The notes under the pieces are model-generated. The model did not search any database. It saw only the letters and a program-made list of their open reading frames with translations, and was not told the DNA's origin. A DNA stretch of 64,000 nt from Xanthostigma xanthostigma (taxonomy: Eukaryota; Arthropoda; Insecta; Raphidioptera; Raphidiidae): positions 9,486,001-9,550,000 of the forward strand of contig OY754475.1 of assembly GCA_963575645.1 (NCBI GenBank), given 5' to 3'. Positions 1 through 11,356 of this stretch are shown here, piece by piece; the first letter of the stretch is position 1; the number at the start of each line of letters is the position of its first letter. A program made the position numbers and the translations under genes.

Positions 1-416
1 CATTTACTTGTTTCCTATTTTTCATTTATTGTTGCCCACTCGGGCTGAGTCTGTTCTGCCGGCCCTGGGATCTGGTGCGCGCGCAGTGACAGTTCAAATA
101 TAAACACAGAGCAAAACGTGTGTGTTGTCTGAGCAGAATGACGCCGTGTTGGTTTGTGGGAGTATTGATCATGTCGCTCGCGTGACAAGATAATGCTTCC
201 TGATTGGTTCTTGGTCAGAGCAAGACCTTGTTTAAAAAAATAGCAAATTTTAAAACTCATCTTGTGAGCTAGCAGGCGACTCCGCAGTGACGTCATTTCC
301 AGCTTTTTAGCCAGCCTACCGGCCAGCAGGAATCCCAGCAGTGTTTCCAGCCTCGTATGCAGCGGCCTTTAGCAATGAAAATGGAAATTCATATTTTATT
401 ATCTAATTATATCTTA
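1..416. other. No recognisable feature
   Basis: Mixed-composition sequence. An open frame of 93 codons on the minus strand (15-296) has no recognisable domain and no repeat partner in the window, so I do not call it a gene. Confidence 0.5.
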
Positions 417-560
417 TCTATACTAATATTATAAAGAGAGAGAGAAAGTGCGAATTTTGTGAGTTTGTGTGTATGCGGAGGGTAATCTCCGGAACCACTG
501 CACCTATTTGAAAAATTCTTTCACCACTATTTAGAATTAGCCTTCAGGATGGACATCGGC
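417..560 (+). mobile_element. Helitron family 2, 5' end fragment
   Basis: Begins TCTATACTAATATTATAAAG after an A, followed by a GA-rich stretch, GTGCGAATTTTGTG and a GTATGCGG motif. The same 5' signature occurs on the minus strand at 51300-51326, where it is linked to a CTAG 3' end. No 3' terminus is visible downstream here, so this looks like a 5' fragment or an element whose end has diverged. Confidence 0.6.
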
Positions 561-1876
561 TCTATATTAACGCGTTAAAATAAAATTAGCGCTACGGTGC
601 CCATATGATAACTGTACAAAATAATGAAGAATTTCAAAAACTCAAAAATATTATTCTGGATCTATTTTTTTAATGAGAGTTACGTTATTTTGTGCAAAAA
701 TTTGGTGTTTAAGGAGGTTGATGCGTTACAGTCCCAATCAAAAGTAAGTCGAATCTAAATGGGAACTTTTCCATAATAATTTTTACAAAAGGTTATAAGT
801 CGATACCAATAAATTATTGTCATAAAGGCATAAATAAATATTTTTTTTTAATATTAATTAATTATTTCAGTATTTTACTTAGTGGACTAACTTTTGATTT
901 TTTTGTACAAAGTTAGGTTAGAAAAAATAAATTTATGTAAATATCTGTATTTTACATATTTTTTGCAGTAAATAATTAAAAAAAGAAATAAGTAACAGAA
1001 ATTAAAATTAAATCATTAAAAAGTTGAAAATTCAGTTAAAATTGTCATGAATAAAAGTCAATAATCGAAAAGTGCTAAGGTTTAATATTTTTTTTATTGA
1101 TTAAAAGTCTCCTAATTAAATTGGAAAAAATATTAAAATATGCGCAAGACATCGATGCTTTACATAGTTTTCGGAACTGCTGACATTATTTGGTTATTTG
1201 CAAAAAATTAATATGTAGGTACCGTTTGCATGCTAAGTTGACATATTTTCCATAAGACTATACATGTAATTTTTTTTTAATTTTTAACTTTATAAATCTC
1301 CTAATGATTTTGGAATTTTTACAGAAAATTTTGTCATAAAAAAATCTATTAAAAAAACTTTATTTCAGATTTTTTCATTATCTTCGTTTAACGCCTCAAC
1401 CTCCTTAATTGTTATTAAAAAATAATATTAAATTATTCTCAATTGTTACAACCGGTTGGGTCTTCGGTAGTTAAAAAAATCATCCGATTTATTTACGGTT
1501 CATCCATTAAAGACCAGCGATTTCAACAGATTAATCTTAATCTCCCCAACGGAACGATCTAAAGCTGAATTTCACACGTCTTTTATCTCCTTTCATCTTA
1601 AATATGAGTCAGCTTGCTGACAGATAAACAATCCGGCCGTTAGTAAGTTGTACTGTTTGTTATTTAGTCGGTTGGTCGAACGGTTACAATAGATGAAAGA
1701 GCTAGTGTGTTGTAACATTGTAACGTTGTGAAGTTACGATAGTGGAATTGTTGAGCATCGGATCTATGCGAACAGAAACATATTCACCGATATGAATTCA
1801 TGCGAGATGTTGTGCTGAAACTGGCAAAGCTGTTTGTCAGAACTATATACAGGATGATTATGCATAATTGATTATA
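561..1876. other. AT-rich intergenic sequence, no feature recognised
   Basis: Very AT-rich with many T and A runs. I see no open frame of note, no terminal inverted repeats and no second copy in the window. Confidence 0.5.
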
Positions 1877-2666
1877 TCATATATATTAATACGTTAAGGT
1901 TAAGATGTTTGCCTCCCTTTTCAGAAAAAACCACACAATTTCTCCACATAAATGTATATCATTTTACAGATAATTGCTTGCTTTACTGACATCGACAACT
2001 AAAAAATGTATTATTGCCTTTGTTTTTGTAAATTAATTAAAATACAGCAACGCTGAACAACGTCTGCCATCTGACAGCTTTAATTTTGAAACAACGTCAA
2101 CACTTCGATCTGTCATATGACCTTGATATTGTAAATACTGCATACTGACATCTGACGGGCAACGCTGAACACAGCAATGCTGCATGCTGCCATCTGACGG
2201 CTTAGCTCAACGCTTTTGCTACTTGCGCCTCTATATTTATTTATTTTATAATTATTTATTTGCAATTATTTTAGTTTTTAATTAAAATAATATATCTCAA
2301 TATTATTTTACATTATTTTAGTTTTTCAACTCAACATGAATTCAATTTTTTCTTATATGGTTATAATGAATTTGAAGAATTTTTATAAAATGCACAAAAT
2401 TCAAAATATTTAGTCAAAATTAATATATCAAAAAATCTCTTGTGGGTTAGCCCCATATTAATTTTGAAAGATGACAATTTTAGTAAAATATTTCTTCGAT
2501 CTGTCATCTGAGCTTCATATTGTAATACAACAAAAAGAAGAACGTTATAAGCAGTGTGCAAAATTAGAAACGAATTGAATACCTGCAATCATATTTAAAA
2601 AATAATTTTGTAAAGTGATAATTATTATACTTATTTAGTGCGAATAATTCGCACAGGTCACTCTAA
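1877..2666 (+). mobile_element. Helitron family 3, copy 1 (non-autonomous)
   Basis: Starts TCATATATATTAATACG after an A and ends with the hairpin GTGCGAATAATTCGCAC (2639-2655), about 7 nt and CTAA, followed by T. This is classic Helitron architecture: 5' TC, subterminal hairpin, CTRR and insertion between A and T. No Rep/helicase coding is present. Compared with the copies at 6270 and 58200, it carries an extra AT-rich segment at about 2235-2470. The boundaries are supported by the empty site inferred at the 58200 copy. Confidence 0.85.
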
Positions 2667-2795
2667 TTATCATTATAAAAACTTTCCAATGTATTAGGAA
2701 TCTGTTTATGGAATTTTCATTTGTTAAAAATTAATTTTTTTTCAAAAATGCACCGACTCTTTGAATTCTTTAAAGTCACAGCAGAAACTTTAGGC

Positions 2796-3318
2796 CAGTG
2801 ATTCCCAAAGTGGTCTATATCGACCCCCAGGGGTCGACGACAACTTGCAAGGGGTCTATGTCAGCGGGAAAAAAAATTGGGGGTCCATGAAATGAAAATA
2901 GGAGTCAACAATAGTGAATCTCCTAACAAAAAAAGAAACAAACTGGACATCGTTAACCGAAGAGATTTAAGATTAAATCTAACTAAATTGATGCCAAATG
3001 TTGAAAATTTATTATTAAAGCATCAGGTTCATCCCTCACACTAAAAGCATTTATTTTTTGCTTAGTTATTTTATGTAACAGAAATTAAATTTTAATTTGA
3101 TTCGTTTAATTTGAATCTAATTAATAAACTACACACTAAACATTTCACTACCGTTATAAATTTAAAAAGTCCAAAGTGAGTAGCACTATACCGGTTGTCA
3201 AAAATACATTTGGAATTAATGAATTTGCAAAAAATCAATATCAGATAAGCAGGGGGTCTACCCAAAACCGAAAAACATGGCAAGTGGTCTACGAGACAAA
3301 AAAGTTTTGGGACCTCTG
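2796..3318. mobile_element. Non-autonomous hAT element with perfect 8-bp target duplication
   Basis: The left end reads CAGTGATTCCCAAAG and the right end, reverse-complemented, reads CAGAGGTCCCAAAAC. These are imperfect hAT-type terminal inverted repeats. The 8-bp sequence CTTTAGGC lies immediately outside both ends (2788-2795 and 3319-3326), an exact duplication of the length hAT transposases make. The 523-bp interior has no transposase reading frame. Confidence 0.92.
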
Positions 3319-3326
3319 CTTTAGGC

Positions 3327-3764
3327 CTATCGATTTTCGTGTTAATTGGAACCGAGTCTTCGAGCGCTGGTTGGGTGATGGGAGCGCCAAGAGTTATTCC
3401 AGCAAGTAATTGATATCTTATTTCATATGCTATAAAGCAAACTTTAGTTAATTATTTACCAAAAATACACTTTCACTACTCGTGAATGCCATGTAGTCGG
3501 TTTTAGCGTTATCATCATATCGCGCCACGCCGTGAGGGCATCAAAATTCAAAATCATTATTTGCAGTGCTGCCGTCGGGCCGCGTCTGTTTGTCCGTCGG
3601 TCTTTATACGTCGTTTTGCTGAACGCTCTATACAACTTCCATTTTAACTTGGCGCTGCCACGAGCAATACTCTAATTGGTTATATAGTAAAAAATATTAA
3701 AATTAATGATTATTACATTGGGTGTAAGTTGATAATTTTTTGGGTGGTTTTTAACATATTCTTC
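3327..3764. other. No recognisable feature
   Basis: Moderate-GC patch near 3520-3620, otherwise AT-rich. No repeat partner, convincing frame or RNA gene seen. Confidence 0.45.
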
Positions 3765-3955
3765 GGTGAAATTTGACAAATTTTTTGGCTGAATTTTGAC
3801 ATTTTTTTCAGGTGAAATTTGACAAACTTTTTGGCTGAATTTTGACATTTTTTTAAGGTGAAATTTGACCAATTTTTTGGCTGAATTTTGACATTTTTTC
3901 CAGGTGAAAATTGACAAATTTTTTGGTGAATTTTGATATTATTTTTCGGGTGAAT
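3765..3955. repeat. 46-bp minisatellite, about 4 units
   Basis: The phrase GGCTGAATTTTGACATTTTT recurs at 3787, 3833 and 3879, giving a 46-bp period. Each unit alternates GGTGAAATTTGACAAA and GGCTGAATTTTGACA. A minus-strand open frame crosses it, but 46 is not a multiple of three, so the apparent peptide repeats are not coding repeats. Confidence 0.85.
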
Positions 3956-4430
3956 TTACCGTATTATTTGTTTGGTCAGGCCTGGTTTTAATGTCATTAA
4001 AAATAAACTTTAAACCACCATTTAAAAATTCCCGAAATGGGGCTCCTGCTCGCATTGCATAGATACATCATACGTAGAACAAAATCGCCTTCTTAAACTG
4101 GTCGATCTGTATTTTGGTTACGTAGTTACCGTGTTACATACATAGTTGTTACAACACGGCGAACTCGATGCTCGCTTTTCTCACACAACAAAAACTTTTC
4201 TCGTATAAGAAAGTTTTTCATTCTATTATCAGCCGCCTCACAGGAAAAGGCTAAGTATATGTGAGCTCTCGCTGCTTCGACATTAGGCAGGGGGGGCAGG
4301 GAGAGGAGTGTTCACAACCACATAATCATAACCACCCGTAACAATAACAATGCAACACTATCTTGCTGGTCATCCCAAACAGACAAGAAATTACTAAAGC
4401 TAGTTCGTCCATGAAACACTTTTCTTAGAA
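3956..4430. other. No recognisable feature
   Basis: Unique-looking sequence between the minisatellite and the long-TIR element. No open frame or repeat partner recognised. Confidence 0.45.
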
Positions 4431-4512
4431 AGGATCCCGCACAAACCTTGTGGGATTTGGTTCTCGGCTAAATTGATCGAAAATGGTTTGGTTTTATAGT
4501 TTAACTTGTTAA

Positions 4513-4863
4513 CCGGGGAATTCCCTTTTTAATTACGCAGCATATACCGGGCGCGAGCTCTTTCACTAGGACGTGTCAGTACGTCACGCCCGGAGAAAGT
4601 AATTTCATATTATTATGCTTAAAATCTCAATTATTCTTCTTCTTGAAAAACAAAAGTTCCAAACCCGGTTTTACAATTATTCCTTGTAAAATTAGGAGCC
4701 CTAAAAAATATTCATTTATATCCTTCCATTTTCGAATTCTCAAACGTGGTTTCAGTTCAGGATCATCCGTTCCAGGGCGCAACATATATTTCAAGGACGT
4801 TTTCATATGTCCTACCCGTACACACTATTGTTTACGTTTGACGTATTTATACGTCCCGCTCGG
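4513..4863. mobile_element. TTAA-flanked insert in family P, piggyBac-like MITE candidate
   Basis: TTAA stands on both sides (4509-4512 and 4864-4867). The ends are weakly inverted: CCGGGGAA on the left and CCGAGCGGG read from the right. It sits inside the left arm of a long-TIR element, which shows it is an insertion. Exact TTAA duplication is the piggyBac hallmark, but the terminal similarity is short, so the assignment is tentative. Confidence 0.5.
4631..4772. repeat. 142-bp interspersed repeat R, copy 1
   Basis: Shares nearly its whole length with 5530-5674, including CAAAAGTTCCAAA, AATTATTCCTTGTAAAATTA and TTCAGGATCA. Lies within the TTAA-flanked insert. Family unknown. Confidence 0.8.
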
Positions 4864-5529
4864 TTAACAGGGCGCATAGCCTAAAAGCCAATATATTTTT
4901 TTGCTACAGATATGTTTAGCGAGATTTTAGATATATACTTAGATATATCCATTGAATTAACAAACATGTTCCATGTTCAACTTTTTGCTTTTTTTTAGAA
5001 ATAAAAAAATAGTCGAAAACTAGGTAATGTTGGAAGGTACCACCCTGTATAAAATAATAATGTCATATTCGGATTCAGCACACTCGAAAACATATTTCTA
5101 GAGCTATGATTTTTTAAGATTGTGAATTCAATGGATATCCCTATATCTAAAATCTCGCTAAACATATCTGTAGCTAAAAATCTATTGGTTTTTAGGCTAT
5201 GCGCCCATGGACACTTTCTCTTAGTGACCTTTAACTTATAAAATAAAACCATTTTCGATCAATTTAACTGAGAACCTAATCCTGCAAGGTTTGTGCGGGG
5301 TCCTTTGTCCTCAAACAAGGCCATAGACAGAGGGGGTGTTTTGGCGGTCCCCCGCCCCCGAAATGCCTTAGTCAACCCACCATTTTATACACGCTCACTA
5401 AAATATGTTTGACTCTTTTTCGGATCTGTGATACGATAATTGGATTCCACGTTTCTCGGAACGAGTAAAATCGAAATGTAATGCATTGTTAAGAAATTAA
5501 TTAAATTTGTATTTATGTAAAATAATAAT

Positions 5530-5674
5530 TATTATACTTCTTCTTTGAAAACAAAAGTTCCAAAGCCGGTTTTCCAATTATTCCTTGTAAAATTAGGAGC
5601 CCTAAAAAAATCTTCATTTATATCCTTACATTTTCGAATTCTCGAACGTGTTTTTAGTTCAGGATCACCCGTTC
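5530..5674. repeat. 142-bp interspersed repeat R, copy 2
   Basis: Direct repeat of 4631-4772, about 900 bp away and in the same orientation, lying outside the family P element. Family unknown. Confidence 0.8.
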
Positions 5675-5680
5675 TTATTT

Positions 5681-6269
5681 TCAAATAAAGTTATTACTTA
5701 TTGTCTCTGGTCCAGAGCTCGACTCCCCCCGAAGTGAATTTCTGGATACGGCCTTATCCTCAAACTATTAATTATCATTATAATATTTTTGACATAAACA
5801 ACTTGATTAAAACCCGACTTTATTCATTAATCGTATGACATAAGAATATATGATATAGTGTTTTAATAACGAGCTGCAATATTAAAATTGTCTCGAAATA
5901 GTTAGAACTAACTAAACAGACAGGCAAATGGAAACTTATTTAATCGAAAAACTTGTCGCCTGTTAATAGTGACACGTTTTGCTATCAGTATAAGTTCGAT
6001 CACGATGCGACCTGGTTAACGAGATATTGTAATCGGATTCGATTTCGCGTATACATAATATGCAGTCGATATCTGAAGAACGTCGACCTATTGCATTTAG
6101 TATTGCCTAACTTAGTCGATTTTCAACTACAATATTAATTAGACTGATGCGAGTTTTTTATTTATCCATCTGTAATATATTGTGTGACAAATTGGTCAAA
6201 AAAATTTATTTATTTTAGTTACTAGAATTTCGCTTGAATTATCTGCCAGGCGTCCCACGATGGCTCACA
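5681..6269. other. No recognisable feature
   Basis: AT-rich sequence between repeat R and the Helitron. A 61-codon open frame (5953-6138) has no recognisable domain. Confidence 0.45.
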
Positions 6270-7058
6270 TCATATATATTAATACGCTAAGGTTAAAGAT
6301 GTTTGCCTCCCTTTTTTGAAAAAATCTCACAATTTCTCCACATAAATTATATATCATTTCACAGATAATTGCTTGCTCTACTGACATCGACAACTAAAAA
6401 ATTTATTATTGCTTTTGTTTTTGTAAATTAATTAAAATACAGCAACGATGAACAACGTCTGCCATCTGACGGCTTTAATTTTGAAACAACGTCAACACTT
6501 CGATCTGTCATCTGACCTTCATATTGTAATACAACAGACACAATACTGCATACTGCCATCTGACGGCTTTAATTTTGAAACAGCGAGCAACGCTGCACAA
6601 CGTCACAGCAATGCTGAATAATGCCATCTGACGGCTTAGCTCAACGCTTTTGCTACTTGCGCCTCTATATGACAATTTTAGTAAAATATTTCTTCGATCT
6701 GTCATCTGACCTTCATATTGTAATACAACAGACACAATACTGCATACTTCCATCTGACGGCTTTAATTTTGAAACAGCGAGCAACGCTGAACAACGTCAC
6801 AGCAATGCTGCATAATGCCATCTGACGGCTTAGCTCAACGCTTTTGCTACTTGCGCCTCTATATAACAATTTTAGTAAAATATTTCTTCGATCTGTCATC
6901 TGAACTTCATATTGTAATACAACAAAAAGAAGAACGTTATAAGCAGTGTGCAAAATTAGAAACGAATTGAATACCTGCAATCATATGTAAAAAATAATTT
7001 TGTAAAGTGATAATTATTATACTTATTTAGTGCGAATAATTCGCACAGGTCACACTAG
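6270..7058 (+). mobile_element. Helitron family 3, copy 2, with internal tandem triplication
   Basis: Begins TCATATATATTAATACG after A and ends with the hairpin GTGCGAATAATTCGCAC (7030-7046), then CACACTAG and T. Inside, a unit of about 195 bp beginning near TTCGATCTGTCATCTGA repeats about three times (near 6500, 6695 and 6890). The shorter copy at 58200 has fewer units. Open frames in the repeated segment are by-products of the repeats. Confidence 0.88.
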
Positions 7059-7353
7059 TCTTCCTTATTATTGTAAATATTGATATAGAAAAAGACGGCT
7101 ATTTATGTTGATATAGATGCACACGCGACATGCATCTTTTTGCGATAACCGTTTGATATAAAAGGTTAAAGAGCCGGCAAACGCAATAGAGCTGCAAGAA
7201 AAAAGACGATAACAAAGGAAGAGCCGCGAAAGAGAACGGACAGTAAGCGGCCAAAACTGATTTAAATGCAAGCGATTCTGGGATTCGACCTACTGAACGG
7301 TCACTGCAAGTGACAAATCTCAAACAAGACCCACAGACAGTCGAGCCGGCCAA

Positions 7354-7864
7354 TACAGACTGATTTTTAAGTTGACTCTTTTTTAACAGCGTGTAGAAAT
7401 CAAATAGACAAACGAATATTTCAAGTAACTTTTTTATCAAAACTCAAAAACGAGGAGGAGAAATAGCCGTTCAAAGTTTAATTAAATTTTATTCAATTAA
7501 TTCTAAATCCCGGTTAACACACGCGAAGAAATAATAGCACGAATCCCGAAATGCATCCCAAATAATTAGTGGAAGGCCCTTAAGCATGTACAGAAGCATG
7601 GCTACGACACGATGCACCTTTGCGTCCAAGAAAACGGGGGGACAACTTCGTACAATTTCTGCGAATACTTGATAATGACATAACATATTTCCATAGTGAC
7701 ATAACACGACCGACCTCAACTTTTGATAAAATTTAATAAAACTTTTGAATGCCCGTTTCTCTTTCAGTTTTGAGTTTTGATAAAAAAGTTACTTGAAATA
7801 TTTGTGCGTCTACTTGATGTCCAAACACTGTTAAAACAAAGAACCAACTTAAAAATCACTTGTA
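7354..7864. mobile_element. TA-insertion MITE family BB, copy 1
   Basis: Terminal inverted repeats of about 100 bp start TACAGACTGATTTTTAAGTTG on the left. The right end reads CAACTTAAAAATCACTTGTA. Inside both arms are AACAGCGTG/CACTGTTAA and a shared GTAACTTTTTTATCAAAACT motif. A closer copy with clear TA flanks lies at 47801-48324. The central 230 bp (open frame on the minus strand) is also in that copy, in the other orientation, so it belongs to the element. No full transposase. Confidence 0.8.
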
Positions 7865-7939
7865 TATAAAACGTTTAGAAATTTCTGAGTACCATATGCA
7901 GTACCTCACGAAATACCAGAAATTTTATTTTCTTTATTA

Positions 7940-8280
7940 TCCATACTAATGTATAAAGCTAAAGAGTTTGTTTGTTTGTTTGGTTGAACGCGCTAATATC
8001 AAAAACTATCGGTTCGAATTGAATTTTTTTTTGTTAAATTTATCGAGAAAGTCTGTAGGCTCTATAATATTACGCTACGACGAAGTAGAACATCAATGAA
8101 AAATGTTGCAAAATGTAACTCAAAATTTGTCCATCCGACAAAAACTTTTGAACGGTAACTCTAATCATCATGAAATTTGGACACAATATTCATCTCGGTA
8201 AACTAAAAGGAACGTGCATACTCATGTCCCTCCCCCCCATTCGTTCTTTGCACCCGGGTGAAACCGGGCGGGACCGCTAG
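7940..8280 (+). mobile_element. Helitron family 1 (Lep1-like), short form
   Basis: Begins TCCATACTAATGTATAAAGC and ends with a CCCGG-GTGAAA-CCGGG hairpin, GCGGGACCG and CTAG, followed by T. The 341-bp body contains the family phrases TTTGAACGGTAACTC and CATCATGAAATTTGGACACA. This form lacks the tRNA-like cargo of the 560-660-bp copies. Confidence 0.88.
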
Positions 8281-8760
8281 TACCTACTAAATATATAAAA
8301 TGTCAATATTTTTGAAGTTGGAATGGCCCCGTCGTCCGATTGGCTGGAATTTTTGTATAAATTCTCAACTCAGTGAATAAATTGTGATAGTTTTCGTTGC
8401 CGCAATGTCGTTTCGGTAAAGTCTTCGGTATTTGATTGCATAGTCCTGCAGGACTAGCAGGATGACGAGTGTCCTGCAGGAATCAGTGTGCTTTCCTTAA
8501 CAAGTTTTTTAACGAGATTTTAACAACCAATCGCAGACAAATATAAATTATCCCCCCAGGCGTTTTCGTTCTACCAGACTTTGACGTGATGCATTAGCAT
8601 CCAAGAATGCTTTGGAAAGCTCAAATAAAAGCATCAAAGCGACTTGCTATATCAAACGCGAATCGGCGGATTGTTGACTACGAAATTATTGTAGGGAAAA
8701 ATTAAATTATACCCTGTTTAATATTTAAACTGACATATTTATCATCATGGGTAAATAAAA
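8281..8760. other. No recognisable gene; short CCTGCAGG repeats
   Basis: Near 8445-8480 the motif TCCTGCAGGA occurs twice around a short spacer. Otherwise unremarkable AT-rich sequence. Confidence 0.4.
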
Positions 8761-8909
8761 AAAGTTGTGGTACCGATTTGTGTGTGTTAATTCGCACACA
8801 TTGTGATGAAATACACATCGTTATTGTCGTTTTAATGAGAAGAAGTGCATAATATATGTTACATCACGATGTGTACGAATTAATACAGGTAAAATCGATT
8901 CAGAAGTTT
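8761..8909 (+). repeat. Interspersed repeat T, copy 1
   Basis: Shares GTGGTACCGATTT, AATTCGCACACAT, GCATAATATATGTT and ATCACGATGTGTACGAATTA with 9640-9767 and with the minus-strand copy at 63830-63950. About 130-150 bp, no obvious terminal repeats, class unknown. Confidence 0.75.
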
Positions 8910-8952
8910 GTTATATATGTATTCGTATTGTAAAAGAGGATTATATATATTA

Positions 8953-9530
8953 CTAGCCGCTACCCGCGGCTACGCCCGCGATTGAGATGGAAATCGACTT
9001 TTGACATGCATATCAGGGGTTGAGGTATTGCACATATTTTGACAAACAATTTTCTTATTTTTCGTAAAAAATTTTTTTTTTTTTTGTAATAAAAAGTATC
9101 CTATGTTACTTCTAATACCTTCAAGAGTGTATGTGCAAAGTTTCATGATGATCGGTTAAGTAGTTTTTGCGTGAAAGCGTAACAAACAAACTTACATTCG
9201 CATTTATAATATTTCGTTTTCATAAAATTTGTAAGTCCGGTCCTGTCGGGCCGATTTTAATGAAATTTTAATAGCACATTTTAATCATTACTAAAGGGTT
9301 AAATTTCAATTTTGAAACGATTCGGAGAAATTTTTCGGTATTTTTGGGCCCAAAAAATGTTTTCAACCCTTTCTTATTTTTCGTAAAAAATTTTTATTTT
9401 TTTTTAATAAAAAGTATCCTATGTTACTTCTAATACCTTCAAGAGTGTATGTGCAAAGTTTCATGATGATCGGTTAAGTAGTTTTTGCGTGAAAGCGTAA
9501 CAAACAAACTTACATTCGCATTTATAATAT
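8953..9530 (-). mobile_element. Helitron-like element with internal duplication
   Basis: Read on the minus strand it ends ...CCGCGGGTAGCGGCTAG then T. It starts near ATATTATAAATGCGAATG with GTTTGTTTGTTACGCTTTCA. A segment of about 150 bp (AAAAAGTATCCTATGTTACT through TTCGCATTTATAATATT) occurs twice, at about 9065-9213 and 9395-9531. No coding sequence. Confidence 0.6.
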
Positions 9531-9639
9531 TATTAATATTAATATAATATAATATATATATATATATAGTGTCATGATGTAAATAGACTTGGTACTTGTC
9601 ACTATTTGTACCGAACTATCATTCGTACAGGAACGAGAA

Positions 9640-9767
9640 AAAGAGTGTGGTAACGATTTAAGTGTGTTAATACGCACACATATTCTTCGTTTTAACGAGG
9701 GGAAGTGCACAATATATGTTTCATTACGATGTGTACGAATTAACACAGGTAAAATCGATTCAGAAGA
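9640..9767 (+). repeat. Interspersed repeat T, copy 2
   Basis: Second copy of the repeat at 8761, ending with the shared phrase GGTAAAATCGATTCAGAAG. Confidence 0.75.
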
Positions 9768-10408
9768 TATCTATATAATGACAAAAGAACCTCAATAACG
9801 TTCACAGTTAAAAAATTAATGAATTACGGTCGAATTTCGACCACTAGTAATACTATAAAAATTTGCTTATATATAAATTTACTATATTATTTCAAACTTA
9901 TTTTTCATAAATTTGTTAAGAATATTGAAATACAAACACCTACTTATTTAAAACTTAGTATAGAATAGAATAGAAAAGAATAGAACATTTATTTTAATTC
10001 TGCTTTGTACAATATGTACATAGAAAGTTGTCAGCTGTTTATAATGAATTTATTGTTTTATGTCGTCGATCGTTGAGCTCGTTCCATTAATTTTATTCTG
10101 ACTACACTCTCAAAACTTGAAAATAATCCCGCTCACGAACTTCAAGCTGATATTGTAAATCTTTTATTTTTTGAGGATATCACTCATTTTTTTTGTTTGG
10201 TTGGTATAATAATATGTTATTTTTTAAATAATATTGCCAGTTTTTGTAAAATATAAAAAAAATTCATTTATTTAGTACTACAAAGAAAAAAGGGTAGGTA
10301 CAGTAACGCCATCTCTCGGTGGCAAAATGAAAAGCAAAAATTTCTATTCAGCCCCATCCTTTACTTTGTTTTTTTTTTTTTTTTAATTTTTTCCAATTTT
10401 GAAAAATA
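9768..10408. other. AT-rich sequence with a pentamer tail
   Basis: A (TAGAA)n run at 9960-9985 leads into CATTTATTTTAATTCTGC. This looks like the 3' end of a retroposon on the minus strand, but I see no matching body. A T run lies at 10368-10384. No gene recognised. Confidence 0.4.
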
Positions 10409-10519
10409 GTATATTACCTCACAAGGGCCGAAAGTTGAATTTTCGGCCCGGCGCTTTGCCTCGGGCTCATGACGCGCAGGGCCGAGATTTCAACTTTTAA
10501 GGCCCGTGTGGTGTATACG
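10409..10519. repeat. Palindromic module (GGGCCGAAAGTT type)
   Basis: TATATTACCTCACAAGGGCC on the left faces GGCCCGTGTGGTGTATA on the right. Inside them are paired GAAAGTTGAA/TTCAACTTTT and CGGCCCGGCGC/GCGCAGGGCCG. The same module recurs at about 36653-36776. Both copies begin at a TAGTATATTAC junction. No coding, class unknown. Confidence 0.8.
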
Positions 10520-10533
10520 ATTTTTCTTCGTAT

Positions 10534-10738
10534 CCGCTCGAAAGTACGTACTTTCGTCAGCAGGGACGAAAGATTGACATTTACTCCTAGTGAGAACGGC
10601 GGGAGGTAAAAATTTCTCATGCGTATTTACACTCGTAACTAGGGTTACCGCTGTCATTTAATATAATAAATAACAGGGAGTAAATGTCAAACTTTCGTCC
10701 CTGCTATAAGGGACGAAAGTACGTACTTTTGATCGAGG
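10534..10738. repeat. Inverted repeat (GACGAAAGTACGTAC type)
   Basis: The left arm (10534-10588) contains CTCGAAAGTACGTACTTTCG and GGGACGAAAG, then ACATTTACTCC. The right arm (10676-10738) contains GGAGTAAATGTCAAACTTTC, GGGACGAAAGTACGTACTTT and TCGAGG. The arms would fold into a hairpin with about an 88-nt loop. It directly follows the previous palindrome. Confidence 0.8.
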
Positions 10739-11356
10739 TATGAAAAAAAATATCTTTTATTGATAGTTTTATATATTTTTCCAATTCTTAGACAGCAGGT
10801 CATTTGGAACGTTTTTTTTTTGTTATTTTTCTGTCTTTATATGTAAAGTTAATAAATTTCATGTTCCGTTAATAAATAAAAACATTATCGTGAGTAATAG
10901 TTCCATCTACAAACACCTTGTAGAACTATAAAACTGGAACACTGCACCGGAATGAGATAATATAAAACTTTATTGTCAGGAAAAGCGTTTTCTTTACGAA
11001 GAAGCAACTTCGCAAAAACAAATGACACACTGCACAACATTCCAACCTGTAATGACAGAATATGTAACACCGTCAGTTGAACTCAAAGTACGAAAATATA
11101 ATGTGAATCATGCTGAAAAATATGAAATAAGCGCGTCTCTTTTCGGCTCGTTGAAGTATTTGATGACTTTTCTCCGGCGCCTAACTAAAAAAAAAACAGC
11201 TTACATAGGTACACACGTGCAACAAAGACAACAATACAAGTTGTCTGTCTCTGTCGGCAGTCAATTGCAGACGCGCTAACCCGCATTTAAACTTATTTAT
11301 GTATTCGTCGGTTATCGGAGACGCGTTGTTCTTCACGCACATGTGATCTTTGAGCC
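10739..11356. other. No recognisable feature
   Basis: Overlapping short open frames on both strands (10885-11384) show no domain. No repeat partner found. Confidence 0.4.

Larger units (their letters stand above)
4431..5305. mobile_element. Long-TIR element family P, copy 1, interrupted
   Basis: The left end AGGATCCCGCACAAACC and the right end GGTTTGTGCGGGGTCCTT are inverted. Both continue inward with GTTCTCGG and GATCGAAAATGG, then GCGCATAGCCTAAAA and ACAGATATGTTTAGCGAG. A second copy lies at 14369-14973. The left arm is interrupted by the TTAA-flanked insert at 4513-4863. No transposase is seen, so it is a foldback or MITE-like element of unknown superfamily. Confidence 0.8.

Noticed and set aside
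3672-3917. 81-codon minus-strand frame with repeated KNVKIQPKNLSNF-like peptides
   Set aside because: It is a translation of a 46-bp minisatellite, whose period is not a multiple of three.
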